Source: Pseudomonadota bacterium
GTDB taxonomy: Bacteria; Pseudomonadota; Gammaproteobacteria; Burkholderiales; Rhodocyclaceae
DNA: 13,022 nucleotides
Reading direction: 5' to 3'
Assembly (NCBI GenBank): GCA_023459095.1
Contig: JAEWVQ010000181.1
Coordinates: 1 to 13,022, forward strand
In this document: piece after piece, positions 1 to 9,115 of the stretch
How the letters are laid out: the number at the start of each line of letters is the position of its first letter
Position numbering within the stretch: position 1 is the first letter of the stretch
Notes under the pieces: model-generated
What the model saw: only the letters and a program-made list of their open reading frames with translations
What the model was told of the DNA's origin: nothing
Database searches by the model: none
Translations under genes and position numbers: made by a program

Positions 1-1503
1 GTGCTGATGCTGGCCTGCGCGGCGTCTGCCGGACGCGCGCGTGGCGGTGCCCGCGCCGCGGCGCAGGAGCCGGGCCTGGACGGCGAGCGGCCGGACATCG
101 GCGCGCAGACCGCTGCCGCCGGCAACCCCTTCGTTCGTCGCGTGCGCGCGGTGATCGGCGAGCTGCGCAGCAGCGGCACCGGGATCGCGGTGGAGGCGGC
201 CAAGCTCGATCTGCGCATCCAGCAGACCGCGGCCAGCGCCGGGCGCCAGCGCGAACTGGCGGCCTCGATCTTCGCCTCCAGCCAGACCGTGAGCGCGGCA
301 GTCGATCGCGTGATGGCGAGCGCCGAGGACATCGACGCCGCGACTTCGGCCAACCTTGCCGCGGTGCAGGCGAGCTACGGCGAACTGCTCGACGTCACCG
401 GGCGCATCGGCCGCATCAGCGCGCGGGTGTCGGCCTTTGCCGAGACCGTGGCCGAGCTGAACCGCAACTCCGTGCAGATTCGCGACATCGGCCTGCTGAT
501 CAACGAGATTTCCGACCAGACCAACCTGCTCGCCCTCAATGCCGCGATCGAGGCCGCGCGTGCTGGCGAATCGGGGCGCGGCTTCGCGGTGGTCGCCGAC
601 GAGGTGCGCAAGCTCGCCGAGCGGGTCAAGACCGCCACCGGGGTGATCGCGCAGAACGCCGACCGCATGCTCGCCCTGGTCGCCAGCACCGACAGCGAGA
701 CCCGCCACATCACCGAAGACTCGGGCGCGGCGAGCGAAGTCGTGAGCAAGGCGTCGACCAATTTCGGCACCCTGGTCGGTGAGTTCGGGCGCATGGGCGA
801 GCAGTTGCGCACGATCACCCATTCGATCCGCGACATCCACGACACCAACCAGAACGTGCATGGCCGGGTTGGCGAGATCAACGCGCTGTCTGACCAGGTG
901 TCGGCGCAGATGGCCGAGTCGGGGCGCTCGGCGGGCGAGTTGCGCACCCACACCGAGGGCCTGCACGCGCTGTCGAGCCGCTTCCGCATCGGCGAATCGA
1001 CCTACGACCGCCTGCTGCAGAAGGCGGAGAGCTACCGCGACCAGACCGCCGCCTACCTCGCCGCGCGCGCCGGCGCGCTCGACGTGTTCGACACCCGCTA
1101 CCAGCCCATTCCCGGCACCCACCCGCAGAAGTACCGCACCAGCTACGACCAGGCGGTGGAGAAGGATCTGCAGGACCTCTACGAGCGCATGCTGGAAGAG
1201 GTGCCGGGGGTCAGTTTCTGCGGCGGCTTCGACATGAACTGCTACATGCCGGTGCATAACCGGCGCTTCTCCGCGCAGCCCAACGGCGATCCGCAGCACG
1301 ATCTGCAGTTCAGCCGGCAAAAGCGCATCTACGACGACGTGACCTGCCGCCGCGGCCTCGCCAGCCGCGCGCCGGCGCTGCTGCAGACCTATGTGCGCGA
1401 CACCGGTGAGGTGCTGTGCGATCTGTCGATGCCGATCATGGTCAATGGCCGGCAGTGGGGCAGCTTCCGCGTCGGCTTTGCGCCGTCGCTGCTGCAGGGG
1501 TGA
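1..1503 (+). CDS. Methyl-accepting chemotaxis protein, 5'-truncated by the window edge
   Basis: Chemotaxis transducer that would signal to CheA/CheW. The conserved cytoplasmic hairpin tip is clear at residues about 163-211 (numbered from base 1), with the QTNLLALNAAIEAARAGE core followed by GRGFAVVADEVRKLAERV; long heptad-like helices flank it at about 60-335. After the signalling domain, residues about 340-500 form a second globular domain ending in LLQTYVRDTGE, then SMPIMVNGRQWGSFRVGF. This resembles the Cache-like C-terminal domain of many proteobacterial transducers that lack a periplasmic sensor. The domain contains four cysteines (C407, C414, C449, C473). A GTG occupies base 1, but no ribosome binding site can be seen, and the frame probably continues upstream, perhaps with a membrane segment or PAS domain, so the N-terminus is unknown. 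The stop is TGA at 1501-1503. The transducer class is secure; the ligand is not known. Confidence 0.9.
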   Translation: MLMLACAASAGRARGGARAAAQEPGLDGERPDIGAQTAAAGNPFVRRVRAVIGELRSSGTGIAVEAAKLDLRIQQTAASAGRQRELAASIFASSQTVSAAVDRVMASAEDIDAATSANLAAVQASYGELLDVTGRIGRISARVSAFAETVAELNRNSVQIRDIGLLINEISDQTNLLALNAAIEAARAGESGRGFAVVADEVRKLAERVKTATGVIAQNADRMLALVASTDSETRHITEDSGAASEVVSKASTNFGTLVGEFGRMGEQLRTITHSIRDIHDTNQNVHGRVGEINALSDQVSAQMAESGRSAGELRTHTEGLHALSSRFRIGESTYDRLLQKAESYRDQTAAYLAARAGALDVFDTRYQPIPGTHPQKYRTSYDQAVEKDLQDLYERMLEEVPGVSFCGGFDMNCYMPVHNRRFSAQPNGDPQHDLQFSRQKRIYDDVTCRRGLASRAPALLQTYVRDTGEVLCDLSMPIMVNGRQWGSFRVGFAPSLLQG

Positions 1504-1557
1504 GGCGCCCGATGGGGGGCCGAATGTGGCACCCGATGTGGCGCACGGAAGATACCG

Positions 1558-2331
1558 ATGCAGATGAATGAAAACGCTTTCAAGCGCGCGCTCGCTTCGG
1601 GGCGCACGCAGATCGGGCTGTTCCTCGGCCTCGCCGACCCGTACTGCGCCGAGCTCGTCGCCGACGCCGGTTTCGACTGGTTGCTGATCGACGGCGAGCA
1701 CGGACCCAACGACCTGCGCACCATCCTCGCCCAGTTGCAGGCGCTCGCCGCCTATCCGGTGCCGGTGGTGGTGCGCACGCTCGATCACGATCCGGCGCGG
1801 ATCAAGCAGCTGCTCGACGTCGGCGTCGGCAGCCTGCTCGTGCCCATGGTCGAATCCGGCGAGGCCGCCTGCGCTCTGGTGCGCGCCACGCGCTACCCGC
1901 CCGCGGGCATCCGCGGCGTGGGTACCGCGCTGGCGCGGGCGGCGCGCTGGAACGGCATCGCGGGCTACGTGCATCAGGCCGACGCCGAGGTCTGCCTGAT
2001 CGTGCAGGTGGAGTCGCTCGCCGGGCTGGCGGCGCTCGACGACATCCTCGCCGTCGACGGGGTCGATGGCGTGTTCATCGGCCCGTCGGACCTCGCCGCG
2101 TCGATGGGGCATCTGGGCGCGCCGGCGCATCCCGAAGTGAAGGCTGCGGTGGAGGGCGCGATCGCGCGCATTGCCGCCGCTGGCAAGGCCGCCGGCGTGT
2201 TCGCTTCAGATCCCGCGGTGGCGCGCCGCTATGCCGCGCTCTGTGCGCGTTTCGTCGCGGTGGGCTGCGATACCGTGCTGCTGCGCACCGCCGCGGCCGC
2301 GCTGGCGCAGTCGTTCGCCGCCCCCGGTTGA
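1558..2331 (+). CDS. hpaI: HpcH/HpaI-family class II pyruvate aldolase (4-hydroxy-2-oxoheptanedioate aldolase type)
   Basis: Divalent-metal-dependent aldolase cleaving 4-hydroxy-2-oxo acids to pyruvate plus an aldehyde; in the homoprotocatechuate pathway the products are pyruvate and succinic semialdehyde. The 257 residues match the usual family length. Visible landmarks are LLIDGEHGPND with the catalytic His48, Arg73 in VVVRT, the metal ligands Glu152 (VQVES) and Asp178 (FIGPSDLAASMG), and the RYPPAGIRGVG loop at 112-122. These correspond to His45, Arg70, Glu149 and Asp175 of E. coli HpaI. The ATG at 1558 follows GGAAG (1547-1551) with 6 bases between; an ATG two codons later (1564) is an alternative. 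It lies 54 bp after the chemotaxis gene. No other homoprotocatechuate genes are present, so the physiological substrate is uncertain: this fold also includes sugar-acid aldolases such as GarL and RhmA, although the sequence looks closest to HpaI. Confidence 0.88.
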   Translation: MQMNENAFKRALASGRTQIGLFLGLADPYCAELVADAGFDWLLIDGEHGPNDLRTILAQLQALAAYPVPVVVRTLDHDPARIKQLLDVGVGSLLVPMVESGEAACALVRATRYPPAGIRGVGTALARAARWNGIAGYVHQADAEVCLIVQVESLAGLAALDDILAVDGVDGVFIGPSDLAASMGHLGAPAHPEVKAAVEGAIARIAAAGKAAGVFASDPAVARRYAALCARFVAVGCDTVLLRTAAAALAQSFAAPG

Positions 2332-2394
2332 GGGGTGCGCCCGGCGCGGTGAGGCCGCGCCCGCCACTCTGCGGTATCCTTGCACGCCTGCCGT

Positions 2395-2412
2395 CCGCCC
2401 CGTCCGGGGCGG
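2395..2412. repeat. GC-rich hairpin upstream of the MFS gene
   Basis: CCGCCCC (2395-2401) and GGGGCGG (2406-2412) form a perfect 7-bp stem around a 4-base loop, 28 bp before the MFS start. No T tract follows, so it is not a canonical terminator. A TATCCT at 2375-2380 could be a -10 element, but no -35 was found. The rest of the 109-bp gap (2332-2440) shows nothing else. Confidence 0.35.
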
Positions 2413-2440
2413 CCCGTCGTGTGCTGATTCCGGAGTCGTC

Positions 2441-3709
2441 TTGAGTTCCCCTTCTGCCGACGCGTCCGCGTCGCGTGCCTGGCCCGCTGCGCTGCGGGCC
2501 TTGCGTCATCGCAATTTCCGTTTCTATTTCACCGGCCAGGCGGTGTCCGTGCTCGGCTCGTGGATCCAGCAGGTGGCGCTGTCGTGGCTGATCTACCGCC
2601 TCACCGGCTCGGTGGCGCTGCTCGGCGTCACCACCTTCGCCGCGCTCCTGCCCATGCTCTTCGTCGGGCCGCTGGCGGGGGCGTGGATCGACCGCCACGA
2701 CAAGCGTCTGCTGCTGATCGTGGTGCAGGGGCTGCTCGCGCTGCAGGCCGGCGTGCTCGCGGTGCTGACCGCGCTCGACGCGATCGGGCCGACGCTGATC
2801 ATCGCCATGTCGGTGGTGCTCGGCGTGCTCAACGCTTTCGATGCGCCGCTGCGCCAGTCGCAGATCGGTTCCTTCGTCGGCGATCGCGACGATCTGCCCA
2901 ATGCGCTCGCGCTCAACGCCATGGTGTTCAACTCCGGGCGCTTCATCGGGCCACCGCTGGCCGGGTTGCTGCTCGGCTTCACTTCGGAGGCGGTGTGTTT
3001 CGCGCTCAATGCGCTGTCGTTCGCGGCGCTCGCGATCGGCGTTGCGCGTATCCGGGTGGCGGCGTCGCCGCGCGCGCGCGGCTCGATGGGCGACGTGTTC
3101 CGCGAGGGCCTCGCCTATGTGTGGCATGAGTACCCGGTGCGCACGTTGATCCTGATTCTCGCCACCGTGAACATCACCGCGTCGAGCTACGCCGTGCTGC
3201 TGCCGGTGTTCGCCAAGGACGTGCTCGGCGGCGACGCGCGCATGCTCGGCTGGCTATGGGGCGCGGCCGGTGCCGGCGCCTTTGCCGGCACGATCTTCCT
3301 TGCCACGCGCAAGGGCCTGGGCGGGCTGGTGAAGGTGGTGGTCGGCGGCGCCTGCCTGAGCGCGTTCGGCCTGCTCGCGTTTTCCTACAACCGCAACCTG
3401 CCGGTGGCGCTGGCGGCGATGGCGGCGGTGGGCTTCGGCATCTCGGTGTGCAACGTCGGCGTCAACATGCTGCTGCAAAGTACTGCGCCGGAGCAGTTGC
3501 GCGGGCGCGTGGTGGCTTTTTTCAGCTCCACGCGGTTCGGCTTCGACGCCATCGGCGGCTTGCTCGCGGGCCTGCTCGCGGCGCAGATCGGCGTGCGCGC
3601 GACGATGCTGATCGAAGGCCTGCTGCTCGGGCTGTTCTTTTGCTGGACGCTGCGCATCGTCGCGCGCGTGCGCAGCGAACTGCTGCAGCGCGTCGGCGAC
3701 GCCCGTTGA
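2441..3709 (+). CDS. MFS transporter of the EntS-like exporter type
   Basis: Integral inner-membrane protein of 422 residues with the hydrophobic pattern of a major facilitator carrier (about 12 helices expected). The N-terminus LRHRNFRFYFTGQAVSVLGS, the following WIQQVALSWLIYRLTGS segment and the loop 2-3 motif GAWIDRHDKR (residues 80-89) are characteristic of the MFS_3/EntS-like group of drug and siderophore exporters. I chose the TTG at 2441 because GGAG (2432-2435) lies 5 bases upstream and the encoded protein begins just before the conserved RHRNF segment. The frame is open back to 2171, but that part overlaps the aldolase coding region and is not protein-like. It is probably an export carrier driven by proton exchange; the substrate cannot be told from sequence, and no siderophore genes are adjacent. 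The TGA is at 3707-3709. Confidence 0.88.
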   Translation: MSSPSADASASRAWPAALRALRHRNFRFYFTGQAVSVLGSWIQQVALSWLIYRLTGSVALLGVTTFAALLPMLFVGPLAGAWIDRHDKRLLLIVVQGLLALQAGVLAVLTALDAIGPTLIIAMSVVLGVLNAFDAPLRQSQIGSFVGDRDDLPNALALNAMVFNSGRFIGPPLAGLLLGFTSEAVCFALNALSFAALAIGVARIRVAASPRARGSMGDVFREGLAYVWHEYPVRTLILILATVNITASSYAVLLPVFAKDVLGGDARMLGWLWGAAGAGAFAGTIFLATRKGLGGLVKVVVGGACLSAFGLLAFSYNRNLPVALAAMAAVGFGISVCNVGVNMLLQSTAPEQLRGRVVAFFSSTRFGFDAIGGLLAGLLAAQIGVRATMLIEGLLLGLFFCWTLRIVARVRSELLQRVGDAR

Positions 3710-3713
3710 GGGG

Positions 3714-3746
3714 CGCCGGCGGCGCGCTGCGATCCCGCCGCCGGCG
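3714..3746. repeat. Inverted repeat downstream of the MFS gene
   Basis: CGCCGGCGG (3714-3722) and CCGCCGGCG (3738-3746) form a perfect 9-bp stem with a 15-base loop, immediately after the MFS stop. A second GC palindrome, GGCGCC-CT-GGCGCC, follows at 3764-3777, and then a pyrimidine-rich run to about 3806. There is no direct T tract after the first stem. The pair may reduce read-through into argD, but it may also be only a product of high GC content. Confidence 0.35.
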
Positions 3747-3819
3747 GGCGCCGGTGGCATCATGGCGCCCTGGCGCCGCGGCGTTCCTTTTTTCCGTTTT
3801 CCGTTTCCGGAGTATCGAC

Positions 3820-5001
<1,182 letters not shown>

Positions 5002-5040
5002 GCGCCGGCGCGGTCGCACCGCGACCACGAGAACACGAGA

Positions 5041-5074
5041 AAAAGCCCGCCGGGGATGCCCGGCGGGCTTTTTT
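5041..5074. terminator. Strong bidirectional Rho-independent terminator between argD and fghA
   Basis: AAAAGCCCGCCGGG (5041-5054), loop GATG, then CCCGGCGGGCTTTT (5059-5072) form a perfect 14-bp stem flanked by A runs on the left and T runs on the right (to 5074). Because both ends carry the needed tract, it can stop argD transcription from the left and adhC-fghA transcription from the right. Its place between convergent genes supports this. Confidence 0.93.
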
Positions 5075-5116
5075 ACGCTCCGGCGGAGGGCCGGGCTGGC
5101 GGTGGCGTCGCGGCGT

Positions 5117-5970
5117 TCAGTCGGCGAGGGCGGCGGCGTGATGGCGCAGGTGGTCGTCGATGAAGCTGGCGATGAAGTAGTAGCTGTGGTCGTAGCCGGG
5201 CTGCAGACGCAGGGTCAGCGGATGACCCGCGGCGGCGCAGGCGGCCTCCAGGTCGGCGGGGCGCAGCTGCTCGGCGAGGAAGGCGTCGGTGTCGCCCTGA
5301 TCGACGAGCAGCGGCAGGCGCTCGACACCGTCCGGCAGGCGGGCGATCAGCTCGCAGGCATCCCAGGCCTGCCAGGCGTCGCGATCATCGCCGAGATAGC
5401 GCGAGAATGCCTTCTCGCCCCACGGACAGCGCGTCGGATGGGCGATCGGCGCGAATGCCGACACCGATCGGTAGCGCCCCGGGTTCTTCAGTGCGCACAC
5501 CAGCGCGCCGTGCCCGCCCATGGAGTGCCCGCTGATCGCGCGCCGCGAACTCACCGGCAGGCGGGCCTCGACCAGCGCCGGCAGCTCGCTCACCACATAG
5601 TCGTACATGCGGTAGTGGCGGTCGTAGGGCGCTTGTGTCGCATTCACGTAGAAGCCGGCGCCGTGGCCGAAATCCCAGCTGCCGTCGGGGTCGCCGGGCA
5701 CCTCGCTGCCGCGCGGGCTGGTGTCCGGGGCGACCAGGGCGATGCCGAGTTCGGCAGCCAGGCGCTGCGCGCCGGCCTTGTGCATGAAGTTTTCGTCGGT
5801 GCAGGTCAGCCCCGACAGCCAGTACAGCACCGGCACCGGGCCGTGCTCGGCCTGCGGCGGCAGATAGACCGCGAACACCATGTCACAGTCGAGCGCCGCC
5901 GAGCGGTGGCGAAAGCGCCGCAGCCAGCCGCCGAAGCTGCGGCTGGCGGAGAGATGCTCGAGCGCGCCCA

Positions 5971-5971
<1 letters not shown>
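5117..5971 (-). CDS. fghA: S-formylglutathione hydrolase
   Basis: Cytoplasmic serine esterase (alpha/beta hydrolase, esterase D family) that hydrolyses S-formylglutathione to formate and glutathione, the second step of glutathione-dependent formaldehyde oxidation. The 284 residues match the family. The nucleophile Ser150 lies in SGHSMGGHGAL, the acid is probably Asp227 in VDQGDTDAFL, and the base is His262 in PGYDHSYYF. WLSGLTCTDENF (51-62) is the typical family block. The frame is open further upstream inside adhC, but the ATG at 5971 is chosen because it overlaps the adhC stop as TGATG, leaving a 284-residue product that aligns with the family. No clear Shine-Dalgarno precedes it, so translation is probably coupled to adhC. 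The gene ends 43 bp from the shared terminator. Confidence 0.93.
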
Positions 5972-7083
<1,112 letters not shown>

Positions 7084-7116
7084 GGTCGGTTTTCCTTCGG
7101 GTGGACTCAGCCCTGC

Positions 7117-7149
7117 ATTGTAGAAAAGGCTGCGCAGGGGATAATCCCC
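7117..7149. promoter_or_regulatory. Overlapping divergent promoter elements and 13-bp palindrome between adhC and lysR
   Basis: GGGGATAATCCCC (7137-7149) is a palindrome with 6-bp arms around one central base. Inside it, GATAAT (7140-7145) is a good -10 for the LysR gene, with a weak TTGTAG (7118-7123) 16 bp upstream. On the minus strand TACAAT (7122-7117) is a good -10 for adhC, placing the palindrome near its -35 region. A regulator bound at the palindrome would touch both promoters. The motifs are seen; the promoter roles and the binding by the adjacent LysR protein are inferred. Confidence 0.45.
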
Positions 7150-7190
7150 CGCTCAGGAAAAACATTGTTGTTGAGTGGCAATAAACGATC

Positions 7191-8087
7191 ATGAACCGAT
7201 GGGAAGGTGTCGATGCCTTCGTCGCCGTCGCCGAGAGCGGGCATTTCGCCGCCGCGGCGACGCGCCTGGGCGTGTCGACCTCGCACGTGAGCCGGCTGGT
7301 GGCACGGCTCGAGGAGCGCCTGCAGACGCGGCTGTTTTACCGCAGCACGCGGCGCGTGACCCTGACCGAGACCGGCCACACCTTCTTGCAGCATTGCCGG
7401 CGGCTGCAGGACGGCCTCGACGAGGCGATGCACGCGGTGCAGGACCTCGGCGGCGAGCCCAAGGGCCTGCTGCGCATGACCTGCGCGCTGACCTACGGCG
7501 AGCGTTTCATCGTGCCCCTGGTGAACGACTTCATCGCCCGCCATCCGCAGGTGCGTGTCGATATCGAACTGACCAACCGCACCCTGGACATCGTCCAGGA
7601 AGGCTACGATCTCGCCGTGCGCCTCGGGCGGCTCGCCGACTCGCGGCTGGTGGCGACGCGCCTGGCGCCGCGGGTGATGTACCTGTGCGCGTCGCCGGCC
7701 TATCTGGCGCGCCGCGGCGTGCCCGACAGCCTGGCGGCGCTCGCCGCCCACGACTGCCTGGTGGGAACCTCCGATACCTGGCTGTTCCAGTCCGAGGGCG
7801 CCGAGCAGCAGCTGCGGGTCAGCGGCAACTGGCGATGCAACAGCGGCCAGGCCGTGCTCGACGCGGCGCTGCGCGGCTTCGGCCTGTGCCAGCTGCCCGA
7901 TTACTACGTGCTCGAACATCTGCGCAGCGGCGCGCTGCAGGCCTTGCTCCCCGCCCATCAGCCGCCGCATACCGCGGTGTGGGCGGTGTTCCCGCAGCAG
8001 CGCCATCTGTCGCCCAAGGTGCGGTTGCTCGTCGACCATCTGCGCGCCGAGCTGGCGCGGCGGCCGGAGTATCGCGGCGAGGGCTGA
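7191..8087 (+). CDS. LysR-family transcriptional regulator
   Basis: 298-residue DNA-binding regulator of normal LysR length. The N-terminal winged helix-turn-helix covers residues about 1-62, with FVAVAESGHFAAAATRLGVS and SHVSRLVARLEERLQTRLF followed by the RRVTLTETG wing. The effector-binding domain (about 91-293) begins at GLLRMTCALTYGERFIVP and belongs to the CrgA-like subgroup common in Betaproteobacteria. It contains several cysteines (for example in MYLCASP, HDCLVGT, RCNSG and GLCQLP). The ATG at 7191 has only a weak ribosome binding site, consistent with the low expression usual for such regulators. It is divergent from adhC-fghA across 107 bp, so it probably controls that operon and itself; this is inference from the arrangement. 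The inducer is unknown, with formaldehyde or its glutathione adduct an obvious candidate. Confidence 0.92.
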   Translation: MNRWEGVDAFVAVAESGHFAAAATRLGVSTSHVSRLVARLEERLQTRLFYRSTRRVTLTETGHTFLQHCRRLQDGLDEAMHAVQDLGGEPKGLLRMTCALTYGERFIVPLVNDFIARHPQVRVDIELTNRTLDIVQEGYDLAVRLGRLADSRLVATRLAPRVMYLCASPAYLARRGVPDSLAALAAHDCLVGTSDTWLFQSEGAEQQLRVSGNWRCNSGQAVLDAALRGFGLCQLPDYYVLEHLRSGALQALLPAHQPPHTAVWAVFPQQRHLSPKVRLLVDHLRAELARRPEYRGEG

Positions 8088-8112
8088 GGGGCGGGCGGAT
8101 GCCGGCAGCGTG

Positions 8113-8141
8113 TTGACGTTTACGTAAACTGGAACTATGTT
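8113..8141 (+). promoter_or_regulatory. Promoter with embedded perfect palindrome upstream of the SDR gene
   Basis: TTGACG (8113-8118) and TATGTT (8136-8141) are separated by 17 bp, a good sigma-70 promoter giving a leader of about 41 nt. GTTTACGTAAAC (8118-8129), a perfect 12-bp palindrome, lies directly between the two hexamers. This placement is typical of a repressor operator or a MerR-type site. From memory, TTTACGTAAA-like sites are associated with LiuR-type and related regulators of branched-chain amino-acid and fatty-acid catabolism, which would fit the downstream gene; this identity is inference. Confidence 0.62.
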
Positions 8142-8188
8142 CGCGCTCTGAAATCCGGCGCGTCCGGGGCTTGAGGAGAAACGGAACA

Positions 8189-8956
8189 ATGCAGATCGAA
8201 AACAGCGTATTCGTGGTCACCGGCGGCGGGTCGGGGCTGGGCGCGGCCACCGCGCGCATGCTGGTGGAAGCCGGCGGCAAGGTCGTGCTCGCCGACGTCA
8301 ACAAGGACGCCGGCAGCGCGGTGGCCGCTGAACTGGGGACGGCCGCTGCCTTCGTGGCCACCGACGTGACCGACGAGGCGAGCGCGAAGGCCGCGATCGA
8401 GCGTGCCGTGTCCGGCTTCGGCGGGCTGCACGGGCTGGTCAATTGCGCGGGGGTCGCGCCCGCGGAGAAGGTGGTGGGTCGCGAGGCGCCGCATCGGCTG
8501 GAGTCGTTTGTGCGCACCGTCAACATCAACCTCGTCGGCACCTTCAACATGATCCGGCTCGCCGCCGAAGTCATGAGCAAGGCCGCGCCCAACGACGGCG
8601 GCGAGCGCGGGGTGATCGTCAGCACCGCCTCGGTCGCCGCTTATGACGGCCAGATCGGGCAGGCGGCCTACGCCGCCTCCAAGGCGGGCATCGTCGGCCT
8701 GACCCTGCCGGTGGCACGCGAGCTGTCGCGCTTCGGCATCCGCGTGATGACGATCGCGCCGGGCATCATGGAAACGCCGATGCTCGCCGCGATGCCGCAG
8801 GAGGTGCAGGATGCGCTGGGCAAGATGGTGCCGTTCCCGTCGCGTCTGGGGCGTCCCGCCGAGTATGCCGCGCTGGTGCGCCACATCGTCGAGAACGCCT
8901 ACCTGAACGGCGAGGTGATCCGCCTCGACGGCGCCATCCGCATGGCGGCCAAGTAA
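8189..8956 (+). CDS. Short-chain dehydrogenase, 3-hydroxyacyl-CoA dehydrogenase type II-like
   Basis: Classical SDR of 255 residues resembling the 17-beta-HSD10 / 3-hydroxy-2-methylbutyryl-CoA dehydrogenase group. The cofactor motif TGGGSGLG (11-18) opens a Rossmann fold; Asp36 at the end of strand 2 favours NAD, Asp60 is in ATDVTD and NCAGVAP is at 85-91. Catalytic residues are Asn114 (NINLVGT), Ser148 (STASVAAYDGQ) and Tyr161/Lys165 (YAASK). The block ending in IAPGIMETPML (189-199) and the C-terminal LDGAIRMAAK are typical of that group, which oxidises short branched or straight 3-hydroxyacyl-CoA, including a step of isoleucine breakdown. The ATG at 8189 follows AGGAG (8174-8178) with 10 bases between; an in-frame TTG at 8171 overlaps this site and is rejected. 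The gene appears monocistronic. Substrate assignment is by resemblance only. Confidence 0.85.
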   Translation: MQIENSVFVVTGGGSGLGAATARMLVEAGGKVVLADVNKDAGSAVAAELGTAAAFVATDVTDEASAKAAIERAVSGFGGLHGLVNCAGVAPAEKVVGREAPHRLESFVRTVNINLVGTFNMIRLAAEVMSKAAPNDGGERGVIVSTASVAAYDGQIGQAAYAASKAGIVGLTLPVARELSRFGIRVMTIAPGIMETPMLAAMPQEVQDALGKMVPFPSRLGRPAEYAALVRHIVENAYLNGEVIRLDGAIRMAAK

Positions 8957-9012
8957 GACGGCCAGGGCCGGCACGGGCGACCTGCCTGCGCCGTCCGCCG
9001 CCTGCTCCGGTC

Positions 9013-9086
9013 TTGCTGCAGCGCAATGGCCGGGGCAGGGCAAATGTGCTAAAACGGCGCTTCCCTTTGGCCTCCCCACAGGGGAG
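9013..9086 (+). promoter_or_regulatory. Possible ccoI promoter region with degenerate FNR-like dyad and leader hairpin
   Basis: TTGCTGCAGCGCAA (9013-9026) has the layout of an FNR box but matches TTGAT-N4-ATCAA at only 7 of 10 positions. TGCTAAAAC (9047-9055) could be an extended -10 (TAAAAC at 9050-9055), with no -35 found at the normal distance; the dyad centre would lie near -42. A hairpin CTCCCC-ACA-GGGGAG (9072-9086) then falls in the leader, 29 bp before the ccoI ATG. Each part is weak alone. The rest of the 159-bp gap (8957-9115) shows no clear terminator. Confidence 0.3.
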
Positions 9087-9115
9087 CGGCCCCGCGGCCT
9101 GCGCTCCCCGCGCCG

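Noticed and set aside
2171..2440. N-terminal extension of the MFS protein within the aldolase gene
   Set aside because: Low-complexity Arg/Pro/Ala sequence overlapping a real gene; the TTG at 2441 has a ribosome binding site and gives the normal family length.
8957..9030. Possible terminator after the SDR gene from GACGGC (8957-8962) and GCCGTC (8990-8995)
   Set aside because: The arms are short, the loop is 27 bases and no T tract follows.
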